Below are positions 46,895-58,719 of a stretch of DNA of 64,000 nucleotides, in pieces. Below the pieces are notes generated by a model. It had not been told where the DNA came from, did no database searches, and worked only from the letters and a program-made list of their open reading frames with translations. The stretch lies in assembly GCA_963682025.1 (NCBI GenBank), contig OY821517.1, positions 51,658,162-51,722,161 on the forward strand. The letters are read 5' to 3'. The position numbers were made by a program, and so were the translations under genes. The number at the start of each line of letters is the position of its first letter. The first letter of the stretch is position 1. The DNA is from Cordilura impudica. Its lineage: Eukaryota; Arthropoda; Insecta; Diptera; Scathophagidae.

Positions 46895-47145
46895 TATGTC
46901 TACAACCTAACCTAACCTTACATAACCTAACGAAACTTAACCTAACTTGGCGTAACATTACCTTACATAACCTAACATAACCTAGCCTAACCTAACCCAA
47001 CCTAACATAACGGAATCTAATCTAACCTAACAATTTTTTTACCCTATACCCAGTTAATGGGTAGACTTCTCTTTAATTATAGCGATCGATTCGGAATCAC
47101 TTTCTGCGTAGAATTAACGATGTCCATCCCTCTGTGTGTGTCTAT

Positions 47146-49574
47146 TAGCGTGGTCCTGCGTTATATGAAAAGTTTTTAAATTCCGATTTGGGGGAGTGTC
47201 AGGGTCCCGTTTGTTTCCATTCTATATAAAACTAATAAATGTGAAGTTTAGAAACAAACGAATAAAGAAAAGTCGCGCCGGAATTCGATTGAAAATTTCA
47301 AGTGTGTTTATATGGGGAAAATATGACTTTTTTAAGATTTTACAAAAATTTCATTCTATAGTTTAATTTTTCCGACAAGTTGTTATATGTATCGATTTCA
47401 GTATTAATTATTATTATCATAAAAAACTCGCCAAGAAATAGCAAATTCCCCAGACCACTTTTGTGCCAAAAAAAAACACTAGGTCATGAAATTTGATGGC
47501 ATTTCTTTCAAATTTGAAAAATTGATTAAAGCGATAATTTTTTTTTTGTCTCTATACTTATAAGTACTCAGATATGAAGTATTGTTTTATTACTACGTTA
47601 TTAACCAATTGCGCAATGAGACCGAAAATGGGAAATATTTTTGATAAAGTTTTGAAAACTCCTTTTTCAAGTTTAAAAAAACTTTCTTAAACAAAATTTA
47701 TAAAAGTGGATCTGGCACTTTAGGGTTTTGTTAAATATATGTTAGAGATTAACTGTGAAAATTTTTAGGTAAATTCCTGTGCTAGAATTTTTTTACAATG
47801 ATTTTTTTTTTGCGGATTTCGAGAAAAATTTGATTTTTGTGAAATATTCAGTAAATAGACTCTTTCTAAATACTTTTCATCAAAAATTAATCAGTTTTCT
47901 ACTTTAATATGTTTTATTTCATCGTTAAAACTATGGATTAGAGGAAAAAAAATAATTTGACGTCATTAACCCATTTGGACTTCGAGCCTCAAATGTCCCC
48001 AAGCTAGTTTAGGACAATTAAGTAAAAAATTCAAATATTTTACAAATACTGTTGAATTTTTAAAAGTATTACTTAAAACAATTTTTCCAAATGTGTAGAT
48101 TTTCCGGCCCTAAAATTAGGAATAAACCCGAGACGTTAACCGATTATTTGCCAAGGACAGCTTTGGATTTTAAGATATTTTTGAATAAAGATTACCGAAA
48201 ACGAGTTTTTCTATTTGACTCAATGAAATCACTATTTAGAATTAAAGAAGTATAATTCGGTTAATTTTTTGTTTAACCCTTCAGTGCTCCTGGGATCAAA
48301 ATAATCCATTGTGATATATCTTTCATGCAATGCTCCGCTTATTGTTCGCGAATATAAATTAAAGCAATTTTTAGCCAATTTTATTATAAAATTATTTTAT
48401 TTTTAAAAACTATCTATATTTTGCTAAATAAAATAAGATCATTGTTGAACTATAACTCAACATTGTTAAATTAAATTTCACTTTATTCTCCTTCATTATT
48501 TGTTAACAGTTTAATAAAATCTTTTATGAATTTAATGCCTCTTCTTGCAGAAATTGTAAGTCATTTTAAAATCTTCATTAGATCCCATATTGATGGAGGA
48601 AATAATAAAAATTCAAATTCTGCAGAAAAACTAAAACATTTTTTACAAAAATTATTTTTTAAAATTTATCTTTTTGACCCTAGGAGCACACAAGAGCACG
48701 TTTTCGCAAAATATAGCAGAATTTTATTTCTCAACCAATAATAAGGGTTTCCTCTAGTTTAATAGAACAATAAATATTTTTATATATGCCAAAATTCAAA
48801 GTTTGGCCTCGGCAACGAATGAGTTAACGAATGAGATTTGCACATTTGGTTATTACATTTTAAACGTCACATCTAAAAATTTAACAGCACTTACATAATA
48901 TGTGAATTTTTTGGATAAATTGTCTTTCATTAGATTGGGGTCATATGTGACCCACGTCCAAAAGGGTTAATGGGATCATCATTTTTTTTCCAAAACCCTA
49001 CATTATTAAGGTAAAATATAACATTTAAAATAGAAAACTGATTAATTTTTGATACAAGTATTTAGAAAGAGTACATTTACTTAATATTTCACAAATATCT
49101 CAGTTTTCTCGAAATCCGCAAAAAAATCCTTGCAATAAAAATTTTAGTTATTAATCTCAAACATGTATTTAACAAAACCTTAAAGTGCCAGATCCGTTTT
49201 TTAAATTTTGTTTAAGAAACTTGAAAAACGAGTTCTCAAAATTTTATCAAAAAAATTACCCATTTCCGGTCTCATTGCGCAATAGGTTAACAACTTGGTA
49301 ATAAAACAAAACCTCATATCTGAGTAATAGCTGTTTAAAAAGATAATTTAATACTGAAATCGATTCATATAAAAACTTGTTGTAAAAAGTGAACTGTAGA
49401 ACGAAATTTTCGTAAAATCTGGAAAAAAAAGTCTATTTACCCCATATAAACATACCTGAAATTTTCAATCGATTTCCGGTGCAACTTTATCCGGTTGTCT
49501 CTTAGTTTTATATAGAACAAACTGGACCCTCCCCACTCCCTAAAATCGCATTTTAATTTTTAAAGATCACTCTA
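47146..49574. mobile_element. Long inverted-repeat element (family G), hAT-like ends
   Basis: The ends TAGCGTGGTC and, inverted, TAGAGTGATC sit next to GTGTCTAT (47138-47145) and GTGTCAAC (49575-49582), an imperfect 8 bp duplication. Arms of about 820 and 600 bp (47146-47967, 48971-49574) are inverted copies: gcgccggaattcgattgaaa, gagaccgaaaatggg and atttcgagaaaaatttg-type blocks. The centre is the piggyBac-like segment. No transposase is seen. Confidence 0.6.
47966..48973. mobile_element. piggyBac-like non-autonomous element in the centre of family G
   Basis: TTAACCCATTTGGACTTCG at 47967 and the inverted form of TTAACCCTTTTGGACGTGG ending near 48972 share the TTAA duplication and CCC start typical of piggyBac. 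The similarity continues about 40 bp inward. The same terminal sequence stands at 32340-32385 next to a family G arm. Inside, another TTAACCC start occurs at about 48273 and an inverted gaccctaggagcac at 48676. Confidence 0.5.
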
Positions 49575-49629
49575 GTGTCAACATAACACTTGTAATGAAA
49601 CTGCAGGTTGCAACTATAGCTGATAATAT

Positions 49630-51188
49630 CAGAGTTCAGAAAAAAACACACACTGAATAAAAAACTCGTACATATATGTAAACAAACATAACTTAGACCA
49701 ACACACATATATTTTTATTTTCATATCAGTTATGTTTGTTTTTAAATTTTCTTCGGTGCCAAACACAATCATGACTTGTGTTCGTTTTAATATTTCGTTA
49801 TTTACACGAACATTTTTCTATCACGTACTTTTTGTTTCGATCACACATAAACCACACATATTCGAGTGTTGCTTTATTTGAAGTTCGTGTTCTGGTACGT
49901 GTACTGAAAAAAAAAAAAGAACATGTACAATAAACAGGTTCGAGTTCAGTTATATTTTAAGTCGTGTTCTGGCTCGTGTACAAAGAAAAAACAGAACATG
50001 TACAATAAACAGGTTCGAAAACAGTTATATTTTAAGTCGTGTTCTGGCTCGTGTACTAAGAAAAAATAGAACATGTACAATAAAAAGGTTCGAGTTCAGT
50101 TATATTTTAAGTCATGTTCTGGCTCGTGTACTAAGAAAAAATAGAACACGTACAATAAACAGGTTCGAGTTCAGTTATATTTTAAATTCGTGTTCTGGCT
50201 CGTGTACTGCGAAAAATTGAAACATCAATTCGCGATCTGATACACCCCGATAAAAACGACGACAATTATTTCAACCAAATTTATTAAAATTTTATTGACC
50301 CTTTTTTATGACTTACGTTGCAAATTGTTTACAATTGCCAAATATTTTAAAATTTTATTGACCATTTTTTTTGTGATTTACGTTGTCTATGACACTAATT
50401 GGTTGCGAAAATAGGGGTGGGTAATGCAAAAAAAACCTAACAACCAACAAGTGTAACTTTTATGATGCTAAATAGTTTTTGTGTCTTAAGTATTTTATTA
50501 CCATCTTTTATTAAAATAAAAACCAGTCAATAAAAACAATTGTAAATAATTTCAACGTAAATCACAAAAAAGTGGCAAATACAATTTTAAAATATTTGAC
50601 ATTTGTAAACAATTTGCAACGTAAGTCATAAAAAAGGGTCAATAAAATTGTCGTCGTTTTTATCGGGGTGTATCAGATCGCGAATTGATGTTTCAATTTT
50701 TCGCAGTACACGAGCCAGAACACGAATTTAAAATATAACTGAACTCGAACCTGTTTATTGTAAATGTCCTATTTTTTCTTAGTACACGAGCCAGAACACG
50801 AATTTAAAATATAACTGAACTCGAACCTGTTTATTGTAAATGTCCTATTTTTTCTTAGTACACGAGCCAGAACACGACTTAAAATATAACTGAACTCGAA
50901 CCTATTTATTGTACATGTTCTGTTTTTTTTTCCAGTACACGTACCAGAACACGAACTTCAAATAAAGCAATACTCGAATATATGTGGTTTATGTGTGATC
51001 GAAACAAAAAGTACGTGATAGAAAAATGTTCGTGTAAATAACGAAATATTAAAACGAACACAGTCATGATTGTGTTGGGCATCGTAGAAAATTTAGAAAC
51101 GCACATAATTGATATGAAAATAAAGATATGTGTTGGCTGCTTTTGAACAGAACATTGTGTGTTTCATGTGTGTATTTTCTGAACCTTG
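49630..51188. mobile_element. Foldback-like hAT-type element, giant palindrome
   Basis: The ends CAGAGTTCAGAAAA (49630) and, inverted, CAAGGTTCAGAAAA (51188) are flanked by a perfect 8 bp duplication GATAATAT (49622-49629, 51189-51196). Arms of about 700 bp are inverted around a ~165 bp centre (50388-50552). Each arm holds a family D sequence plus tandem ~75 bp units built on acaataaacaggttcgagttc: about four on the left, three on the right. No transposase is present. Confidence 0.85.
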
Positions 51189-51216
51189 GATAATATACAT
51201 CTATCGGCCATAGGAT

Positions 51217-54163
51217 CAGTGATGCCAGGAGATTTTTTCAGAAATCTCTACGGTCATGAAAAAAATCCCTTTTTTTCCCTACACCCACTTTTTTCCCCTA
51301 CATTTTTCCCTACACTACTTTTTTAAATTTTCAAAAAAATAAAATTTTATTTTTAATTTGTACATTTGCAATTCAGGTACATAAATTCAGGTTCATGTAA
51401 AAATAATGCAAAAATTACATAAAAACGAATAAAAGTAAGAAGGTGAGATAAGAATAAAATAAAAACAACATAAAAAACTAACAGATATTATAAAAAAATT
51501 ATGTATACAATTCTGTATAATTCATCTTATTAAAATGACTAGATGAACATTTAAAATTGATACAATTAATTAAATTAGCTTGCAAATTAGACCTTATAAT
51601 GCAAATAGAATTTAATATTTCATGGCTTAATTTGTTTCTTTTTTCGTACATACGTCAGCAACAACAGAAAAAATCCTTTCGGCGTCAGCATTGGCATGTG
51701 GCAAACTAAGTAATGGTTTTATTATTTTAGCAAAATTTGGAAACATCAAATTGTCATTAAAATTTTTTGATTTGCAGATTTTGGACCAAAATGCTTCAAC
51801 ATCTAACTTAGACAACATTTCCTTTTCATATTCAGAAAAATTATATTCTAAAGTTAGCCATTCTTGTGTTAATAAATTTATATCAACTTTATGCTTATCG
51901 CATAATAATTTAAATTGATGAACACTTTTGTTATTATTGCCAATGGCCACTTCAGGATTTAAAAATTCCATTTCTTTGAAAATTGTCTTTTCATTTAGTG
52001 GCAGTCTTCTTTGCGTTTCTTCAAGTGCAGTTATGTAGAATTTTAGGCAATCAGATTTTATCTGATGAGCAGTGGTTTTTGGAGACGTCTTCAACAATTC
52101 TTCACAATCACTGCCGACATAAACGTCATCTATTGGCAATAAAACATGTGGTGACCGTATGGCACAATCAGTCTTTAGGCAATCTTTTTTTATAAAATTT
52201 TAACCAAGTTTAAAAAAAATTTTTGTTGATTCTGAGTGTAAAGCATGGACCAATATTTTTTTCGACTGAAAAAGTGCATTCAACGAGTTAAAATAATTCA
52301 ACACGTATTTCAAAAAAAATAAGTAAGCCTTATTACACTCATTTATAAGTTCAGCAAGTATAACATCTGCGGATTTCAGTTTGTCCTGCTTAGTCGCAAA
52401 TTTAAAAAATTCTATTAGAACTTGCCAATTATCCAATATCCTTTTGATACATTTTTGATGGGATAGCCACCTGGTCATTGATGTTTTCAATATTTTTCTT
52501 TTTTCTTCGTTCATCATTTCTCGGAACTCCTCCAACTGAGAACATCTCTTTGAACTGCCGGAAATCTATGTTCCAATTTGTCTTACCAAATCTTCGGGAG
52601 CTCTTGGCAACATTAGGCAAGATTTGTTTGCTATGATGGCAGCAGAGTGGCATATACATTTGATTGTTATTACGTCGGGATTATCTGTCAAAAGTCTCGA
52701 CGCGAATGAATTGTTTTGTCCGACCATAACGTTAGCGCCATCGCAACACAGTCCAATGATACTATCAAATGGAATATTGTATGATAAAATACATTTTTTA
52801 AAAAGGCCATAAAGTGCTTCAGCAGTACAATCAGCTCCCACCTGAATTAACTCCAACAACTATACAAAAGTCTTCTCTACCTCCTCGTCATAATACCTTA
52901 CAAGAAGACACATCGTTTTTTTTTTTTGAAGAAACATCAGTGCTTTCATCCAATAGCACAGAAAACTTATATATTTTAAGCTTTCTGATTAGTTTTTCCT
53001 TTTCTTCTCTGGCTAAAACGTTAAGAATAATTTTCGAACATTTGGTCCGCCCTAATTGGCATTTTTTATAATTGACGAATCCGGTACAATTTCTTTTAAT
53101 AGTGGTATTAAGTGATCAATAACTTGGACCGCTAAATTGTGTTCAGCAAAAAATAGGCTTAAGCGGATTTCGAAATTGGCCACATCATTGTTTTTTTCCG
53201 GGACTTGCTTGTCAAAAAATGAATCCAATGTTTTGGTTTTCGACTTTAAAATATTTTTTTGTGCATTTGGTTATTTGCATGTTTGCTTAGGTCTGATTTA
53301 CCGCAATTTAATGTTTTGTTGCAAGCCTTCCATCTGCATTTAAAATCGTCATCCTTGACCTGCTCCAGCCATCCCATTAGCTTCTCGTCGCTCAACCAAC
53401 TTGAGCAAAATCGTTGTTTTCTGTAGTTCTTTGGTGTGCTTTCACCATCGTCGGAAGATGAATCAAACCTTTTTCTAAAATTAATTATGTCTTAATTTAT
53501 TATATTTAAATGTTATTTACTATTTATTAAATCGAAGAGACCTGGAAAGATTGCGTACGTATGTATAAAAAAAAGATGTACAAAACAAGTAAACTGCACA
53601 AACAATTGTTGACTTTTTTCACTTAAAACTTTTTGTTTTTTTTACACAATTTCATACAATTAAATTTTCGAATGCACTTTCCGCAAGACAAATTTGTAAT
53701 AAATAATACCCGGGAATTCACAAATATTACGAAATAAAATTTAAAAAAACAACTCTAAAACATCAGCAATGTCAGTCATATATTTTTCAAATAGAAATTA
53801 GTTGCAAGTGTGTTAGTACAAAAATTGTTTATGTGTTAGTTTCGGTCAATCATTTCTTGTAGAGAAGTGTGTTTTACTTATCATTGTTATTAAAGATGCC
53901 ACATATTTAGTTACTTCATAATATAGAGGTATTACCAGACTTACGAATTTGTAATTATGCACTTAATATAAAAAGAAGATATTTCTTAATTTTAAAGTTT
54001 AAAATGAAAAATATATAATTTTAAGTTGTTAAAAAAAATCTGTAATTGAAAAAAATCCCTACAATTCGACAAAAGTAAGAAGTCTTTCCCTTTTTCCATA
54101 CATGTCAAATTTTTTAAAAAATTCCCTACAAAAAGGGAAAAATCCCTACGCTTGGCTTCACTG
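51217..54163 (-). mobile_element. hAT transposon with perfect 8 bp duplication
   Basis: The ends CAGTGATGCCAG (51217) and, inverted, CAGTGAAGCCAA (54163) are flanked by CATAGGAT on both sides (51209-51216, 54164-54171). The length is 2947 bp, and all regions of a hAT transposase can be seen on the minus strand. Confidence 0.93.
51627..53480 (-). pseudogene. hAT transposase (ZBED/KIAA1586-like), decayed
   Basis: From the 5' side: an N-terminal stretch SWLSDEKLMGWLEQVKDDDF with a zinc finger C-x4-C..H-x4-H (CRWKAC..HANNQMH) at about 53400-53270; QLLELIQVGADCTAEALYG; CDGANVMVGQNNSFASRLL, holding a catalytic D (about 52730); IKCICHSAAIIANKSC; TRWLSHQKCIKRILDNW; and the C-terminal dimerisation part LLSLPHANADAERIFSVV ending at 51627. 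Frameshifts separate the blocks near 52550-52600 and 52140-52200, and the 52860-53260 part has several stops. It is inactive, with 3' and 5' flanks of 410 and 680 bp. Confidence 0.9.
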
Positions 54164-54514
54164 CATAGGATGAACACTATTAAAATTTGTGAAAATCTGT
54201 TAATGTTTAGACCTAGTCCCCATACAAATGACCCCTATGAGATCGACTTAAATTGCCATAAGATCCAAATTTTCATTATAGATCTCGGTCAAATTGACTT
54301 AGTGTGCTTTCAGTCTATTCATTAATCAGTAGTCAAAAAAAACCCTATTGGACAATTCTTAGTCATAGCCCTAATATAAAGCTGATTCCCGATCTTTAAT
54401 TAAACAAAAATCAAAAATATTGCACAGATTTTTCTCGAATTTGGTTTGTATATGTCAAATATTTTTGATAGGTACAAATATCGGAGCAAAGGTATTATAC
54501 CCTATACCACTATG

Positions 54515-56285
54515 TTGAAATCAAAATTCAAAATTTACTTCAAAATACAACTTATATGTCCCATAACAGATTTATTAAGATAAAATATGAAAATCCGAAA
54601 ATGAAGAAGTCTGCATAATTAATAGCAATTGAAATTTTTATTTTTTAAACCAGCTACAATACAAGAATAAAGGACCGAAATCGGTAACGCGGTCTCAAAT
54701 GTCATTATTTTATCACATAAAGGTAATTAAGTTTATCCATGCTTACAAATTCTCTGAGAAATTTTCTTCACAGCAACTTTTTTCAAACAACGTTCACCAT
54801 CTCTAGGTCCTCGTGGATATACACATGTACTTATATATATTCTTCATTACAAACAGCGTTGAAGGTTTTTATTAAGATAACTAATAGATTTGCTAACACG
54901 CATTAATTTGATTTACAAATTGATAATAACCAAATAAATTAAATTTAATTATGTTGAATGCTCTATAATAAAATTATTTTAAAAGCACTTTCGATTTCTA
55001 TTTTAACGCATCATTAAAAAAAAAAAAACATTGATAAAATAAGCAGGTAAACAAAGATGAATTAAAATATTTTATTGAAATATTTAGTTTAAAAATAAAA
55101 ACGCAATAACGGACATTTCGAAATAATTAACGAGATTCATGACACAGTGATGTTAATCGGAATCAATTTTCAAAGGCGTGGACAGCAAGTGGCCAGCAAA
55201 AAAACCAAACGAAGAAGATTTCTCATAAACTTTTGATACAGCACAACAATTTTCAATGTTAAAAAATGGTAACGCACGTAATATGTGTTAAAAAAAAAAA
55301 AACACAAACACAAACAAACGAAAAGCATCTATAACACTCAACACAAACAACAAATAAAAAAATTGTGAGTGAAGAGAGGCATCACTGGAAGTGAAATTTA
55401 TATGAGATAACTATGAATGTTTTTTTTTTGCTGTTATCTATGATATCATAAAAATACCGTTAAACTAAATTAAATTGGAAAAAATTAATCATACTGAGTT
55501 TACAAAGAAGATGCATTACTCGATACAAGAATGATCAATGATTTTTTATTAATATTTTAATATTATGAACTGATTTAGACATAAATAAAAACATTTAAAT
55601 ATGAATGAAATAGAAATTGAAGTTTATGTTTCTCTATGATGTGATCGCTGAATGCTGGCTGGTGTTGTTGTTTGTTTGTGGAAATGGAAGCGTGAGAAAC
55701 TGAGAAAGTATTTTACAAAAAAAAAAATTTTTTTTGTTTGTATACATGAGTTTGTTAATAACTATTTTTATTTTTTATTTTTTTTTTTTTTTATTAAATT
55801 TGCTGTTTGATTAAATTGGAACGCGGGAGGAAACAATTAATGTATGTACAGATTTGCTTTTCGCAAATAATAAATTTTTAAATTTTTCAATAAATATTTT
55901 GAAAATAATTTATATAAATTATAAGAATAAGAAAATAAATTTTCTAAGTTTTAATTTAATTTAATATGATAATTTTTCTATTAAAAAATATATAGTCAGC
56001 AGCAAAAGTTATGGATGGTATCCCGATAAAAATAAAAAATCTCCCCAAAATTATTAAAAAATATTTCACTTTTTTAACTAACCAATAAATAATAAAAAAT
56101 AAAGATCATGATAATTTCATATTTTTGCAGTCAAGGCACCCCTGGTCATAAACGGTCTTCTGTTGGCATCCCCCTAAGACTTTTGTTGATTCCATTTTAA
56201 TATAATGGGGCTTTTGAAATTTCCAAGAAGCATTTGCTTATTGCAAGAAGTGAGGTCAAGAAATTTGTATAAATGTCAATAAAAA
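54515..56285. other. No gene; one short shared block
   Basis: AT-rich sequence. 54651-54695 repeats the block agctacaata.aagaataa..ggtaacgcgg from 44269-44310. Otherwise homopolymer runs only. Confidence 0.5.
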
Positions 56286-56599
56286 AAAAGGAAGCAACAG
56301 CCACGAAATGGGTAAATCATACACCGAAATTGCTAAAACTATAAATAGGAGCAAATCAACAGTGCAAAAAGTTAAAAATCGGTTCCAAAAAGGAAAAATA
56401 ATTAAAAATTTAAGCCATTATTAAGAAAGACCCATTCACAAGTGCACCTTAAATAGCTACAGAGTTTCAGGAATCATTGGGGAAAGATGTTTCTGCAGAC
56501 ACGGTGCGTAGGTGCATTTAGAGGGCAGGGTGCAATGTTGCACTGCACTCAAACAGCGACACGTTAACGATATGTACTTAGCAACGGAATACAAAAGTA

Positions 56600-56835
56600 A
56601 AACAAGTAAGCAAATTATAGGTGGTCTAGCCCGACTATACGATACCCTATACTATGGTTAAGAGACCCTATCTATTCGGTCCAACTAATTGGATATAGCA
56701 AATAAGTATAAACCAAATTTGAGTGGCATTTTTATTAATTTTTTTCGCTGCAGATATGAAAAAGTTCATATCGGATATTATGTTTATATGGGGACTAGGT
56801 CGAAAAATGGACCGATCCTGACCATATTTAGGGTG
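56600..56835 (-). mobile_element. mini-me/DINE-like fragment inside a Tc1 gene
   Basis: aacaagtaagcaaattatagg, the degraded palindrome (gtggtctagcccgac), gataccctatactatgg and ggaccgatcctgaccatattta are in the same order as 35187-35420. The rest is missing. Confidence 0.75.
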
Positions 56836-56986
56836 GGTGACCAATGGGGTGCATGTCAGCCACCGATGTCTGCAATTTAGTGTTCATTGAGGAGACAATG
56901 GACAAGACAGTTTATATGAACATTCCGCCCAGTCTTGAATTGAATAACACCTTTATTTGGCATAAAACATTGAAAGAAAGAAATTG

Positions 56987-57406
56987 AATGAAATTCGCAC
57001 TCGAATTTCTAGGGCTCGGCTCTGCTAGTATATTAATAGAAAAGGAGATTTTTTGTGACACATTCTACACCTTCAATTACAAACCGATTTTGACTAAAAA
57101 TATACCATTTGATAGGTATTTCTTTGCAGATGTTCACCATATTTACAGATGTGCACCATCTGGTACATTTTTTTTTTTTTAAATAAAATTCATTTAAAGT
57201 TAGTACTAACACATACATAACACACATACTTAAGCTTCAAACAAAAACCTATACAATGCTGTGTGCGTGTTTATTAAATTTGTGTGGAATTGTGAATTGA
57301 CTAAAATTTATTAGCATATCTTTTGGTTCTTATAAAATTATTTAATAATGAAAAAATAAAATTTTCTAGAATTTGCACTCGAATTTCGAGGTCTGAGCTC
57401 TGCTGG
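56987..57406 (+). mobile_element. Helitron-like family C, head-to-tail pair
   Basis: A short 3' end (attcgcactcgaatttctag..tctgCTAG, ending 57028) is followed directly by a second copy beginning tatattaatagaaaagg. The second copy runs through ccgattttgac and gttagtactaacacatac to tcgaggtctgagctctgctgg at 57406, where CTGG replaces CTAG. Confidence 0.65.
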
Positions 57407-57693
57407 CACCAGTTAAAGTGCTGAAAAACTGAATATTCGAGATAGCTAAAATTTTCAACAGGACAATGGTCCCAATCATCCGCTGCCAAGGTCCCGATTT
57501 AAATCCCTGTGAGCACTTGTAGGATCATTTAGAGAATTAGAGAAACGCACGCGAAATTACACAATGTCTAATAAAAAGAAATTGACTTTTGACTGAATGG
57601 GGTCAAATATCCGATGACTGCACAAAAGAACGTGTGCACTCAATGCCGGCACGGTTGAATGAAGTTCTACTATTAAAGGGATATCCTACTAAA

Positions 57694-57884
57694 TCTATAA
57701 TAGTAATAGGCTAGGTGATTTCTTGTGACCGATATTTTGTTCTACCGTTTTATCCCGATTTTGACCAAACGTATAGTATTTGAAAGGTATTTCTTTTTCG
57801 CCGTTTTGTAGATATGCAGATTTTTTTAATTTTTTCCTTTATTTTGAATAAATTGCATTTAAAGTTTTTACTAACATATACATA
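57694..57884 (+). mobile_element. Helitron-like family C, 5' part
   Basis: TCTATAATAGTAATAGGC starts after an A at 57693. The match runs to ctaacatatacat, where a mini-me copy begins. Confidence 0.72.
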
Positions 57885-58602
57885 ACAAGTAAGAAAATTA
57901 TAGTCGGTCTAGACCGATCGAATCAGAATCACTTTCTGAGTTGATTTAACAATGTCCGTCCGTCCGTCCGTCCGTCCGTCTGTGTGTCCATGTAAAGCTT
58001 GTAATCAAACTGCAGGTCGCAAATATGAATATATTTTGATGAAAATTGGTATATAAGCTTTTATCGGCCATGGGATGAACGCTATTGAAATTGGTGAGAA
58101 TCGGTCCATGTTCAGACCTAGCCCCCATACAAATTACCCCTGTGAAATCGACATAAATTGCCATAAGATCCAAATTGTCATATAGATCTTACTCAAATTG
58201 GGTTTGTATACGTTCATTACATCCACTAATGAGTAGTCCAAAAATGATCCCTTTGGCCCCATATAGAGCTGCTTCCCGATCTTCACTTAAATCTATTAAA
58301 AAATAAAAATATTGCACTGATTCTTCTCAAATTTTGTTTGTATATATTTTCGCAAAATACAAGAGACTTTATCAACCATGGTCAGGATCGGTCTATTTTT
58401 GGACCTAGTCCCCATATAGATATATCAACCGATATGACCTTTTTCATATCTGCAGCCAAAAAAATTAATAAAAATCCCACTCAAATTTGGTTTTTGCTTA
58501 TTTTCTATGTCCAGTTAGTTGGGCCTAGGAGATTCGGTTTCTAAACGCATGGTATAGGGTATCGTATAGTCGGTCTAGACCGACTATAATTTTCTTACTT
58601 GT
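57885..58602 (+). mobile_element. mini-me/DINE-like repeat with inverted terminal palindromes
   Basis: Usually only one end carries acaagtaagaaaattatag plus GTCGGTCTAGACCGA. Here both ends do, in inverted orientation (57885-57918 and 58569-58602). The interior follows the order GTCCGTCC run (57955-57985), gtaatcaaactgcagg, cggccatgggatgaacgc, onward to gggtatcgta. Confidence 0.8.
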
Positions 58603-58671
58603 TTTTTTATATATTTGGTTAAAAAATTTAAATGATTTTTTGATTTTTTGTAGTATGCAAGGGAATTCACA

Positions 58672-58710
58672 AAATAAAAACAAGTGTTAAATTCGGCTGG
58701 GCCGAATACG
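58672..58710 (-). mobile_element. DINE-like family H hairpin end
   Basis: aaaacaagtgttaa followed by the hairpin attcggctgggccgaat is the reverse of the end at 36853-36905. Confidence 0.55.
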
Positions 58711-58719
58711 CTTGATAAG

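Larger units (their letters stand above)
45682..47035 (+). repeat. Second LINE 3' tail with CCTAA repeats, split by M1
   Basis: tttctttttcaaatccttcct (45681-45698) and, after the transposon, tgtctacaacctaacctaacc continue as at 41809-41850. Degenerate CCTAA units extend to 47035. The transposon M1 sits at the TA between them. Confidence 0.6.
47041..54510 (+). mobile_element. One mini-me/DINE copy opened by three insertions
   Basis: Four pieces in order rebuild one repeat: 47041-47145 (ataccgatcg-type start and GTCY region), 49575-49629 (cttgtaatgaaactgcagg), 51189-51216 (catctatcggccataggat) and 54164-54510 (gaacactattaaaatt onward). The gaps are a long inverted-repeat element, a foldback-like element and a hAT. 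The collinear copies at 57885 and 60530 show the unbroken order. Confidence 0.75.
56307..57680 (+). pseudogene. Tc1-like transposase split by other repeats
   Basis: Three pieces stand in order on the + strand. 56307-56595: MGKSYTEIAKTINRSKSTVQK, then IKKDPFTSAP.IATEFQES and KDVSADTVRRC, the two HTH parts. 56845-56985: WGCMSATDVCNLVFIEETMD-like, the part between the first and second catalytic residues. 57414-57680: FNRTMVPI/FQQDNGP-like and PDLNPCEHL.DHLEN with the third acidic residue, then a MPARLNEV-like end. The gaps hold a mini-me fragment and Helitron-like copies. Stops and frameshifts are present in each piece. Confidence 0.75.
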
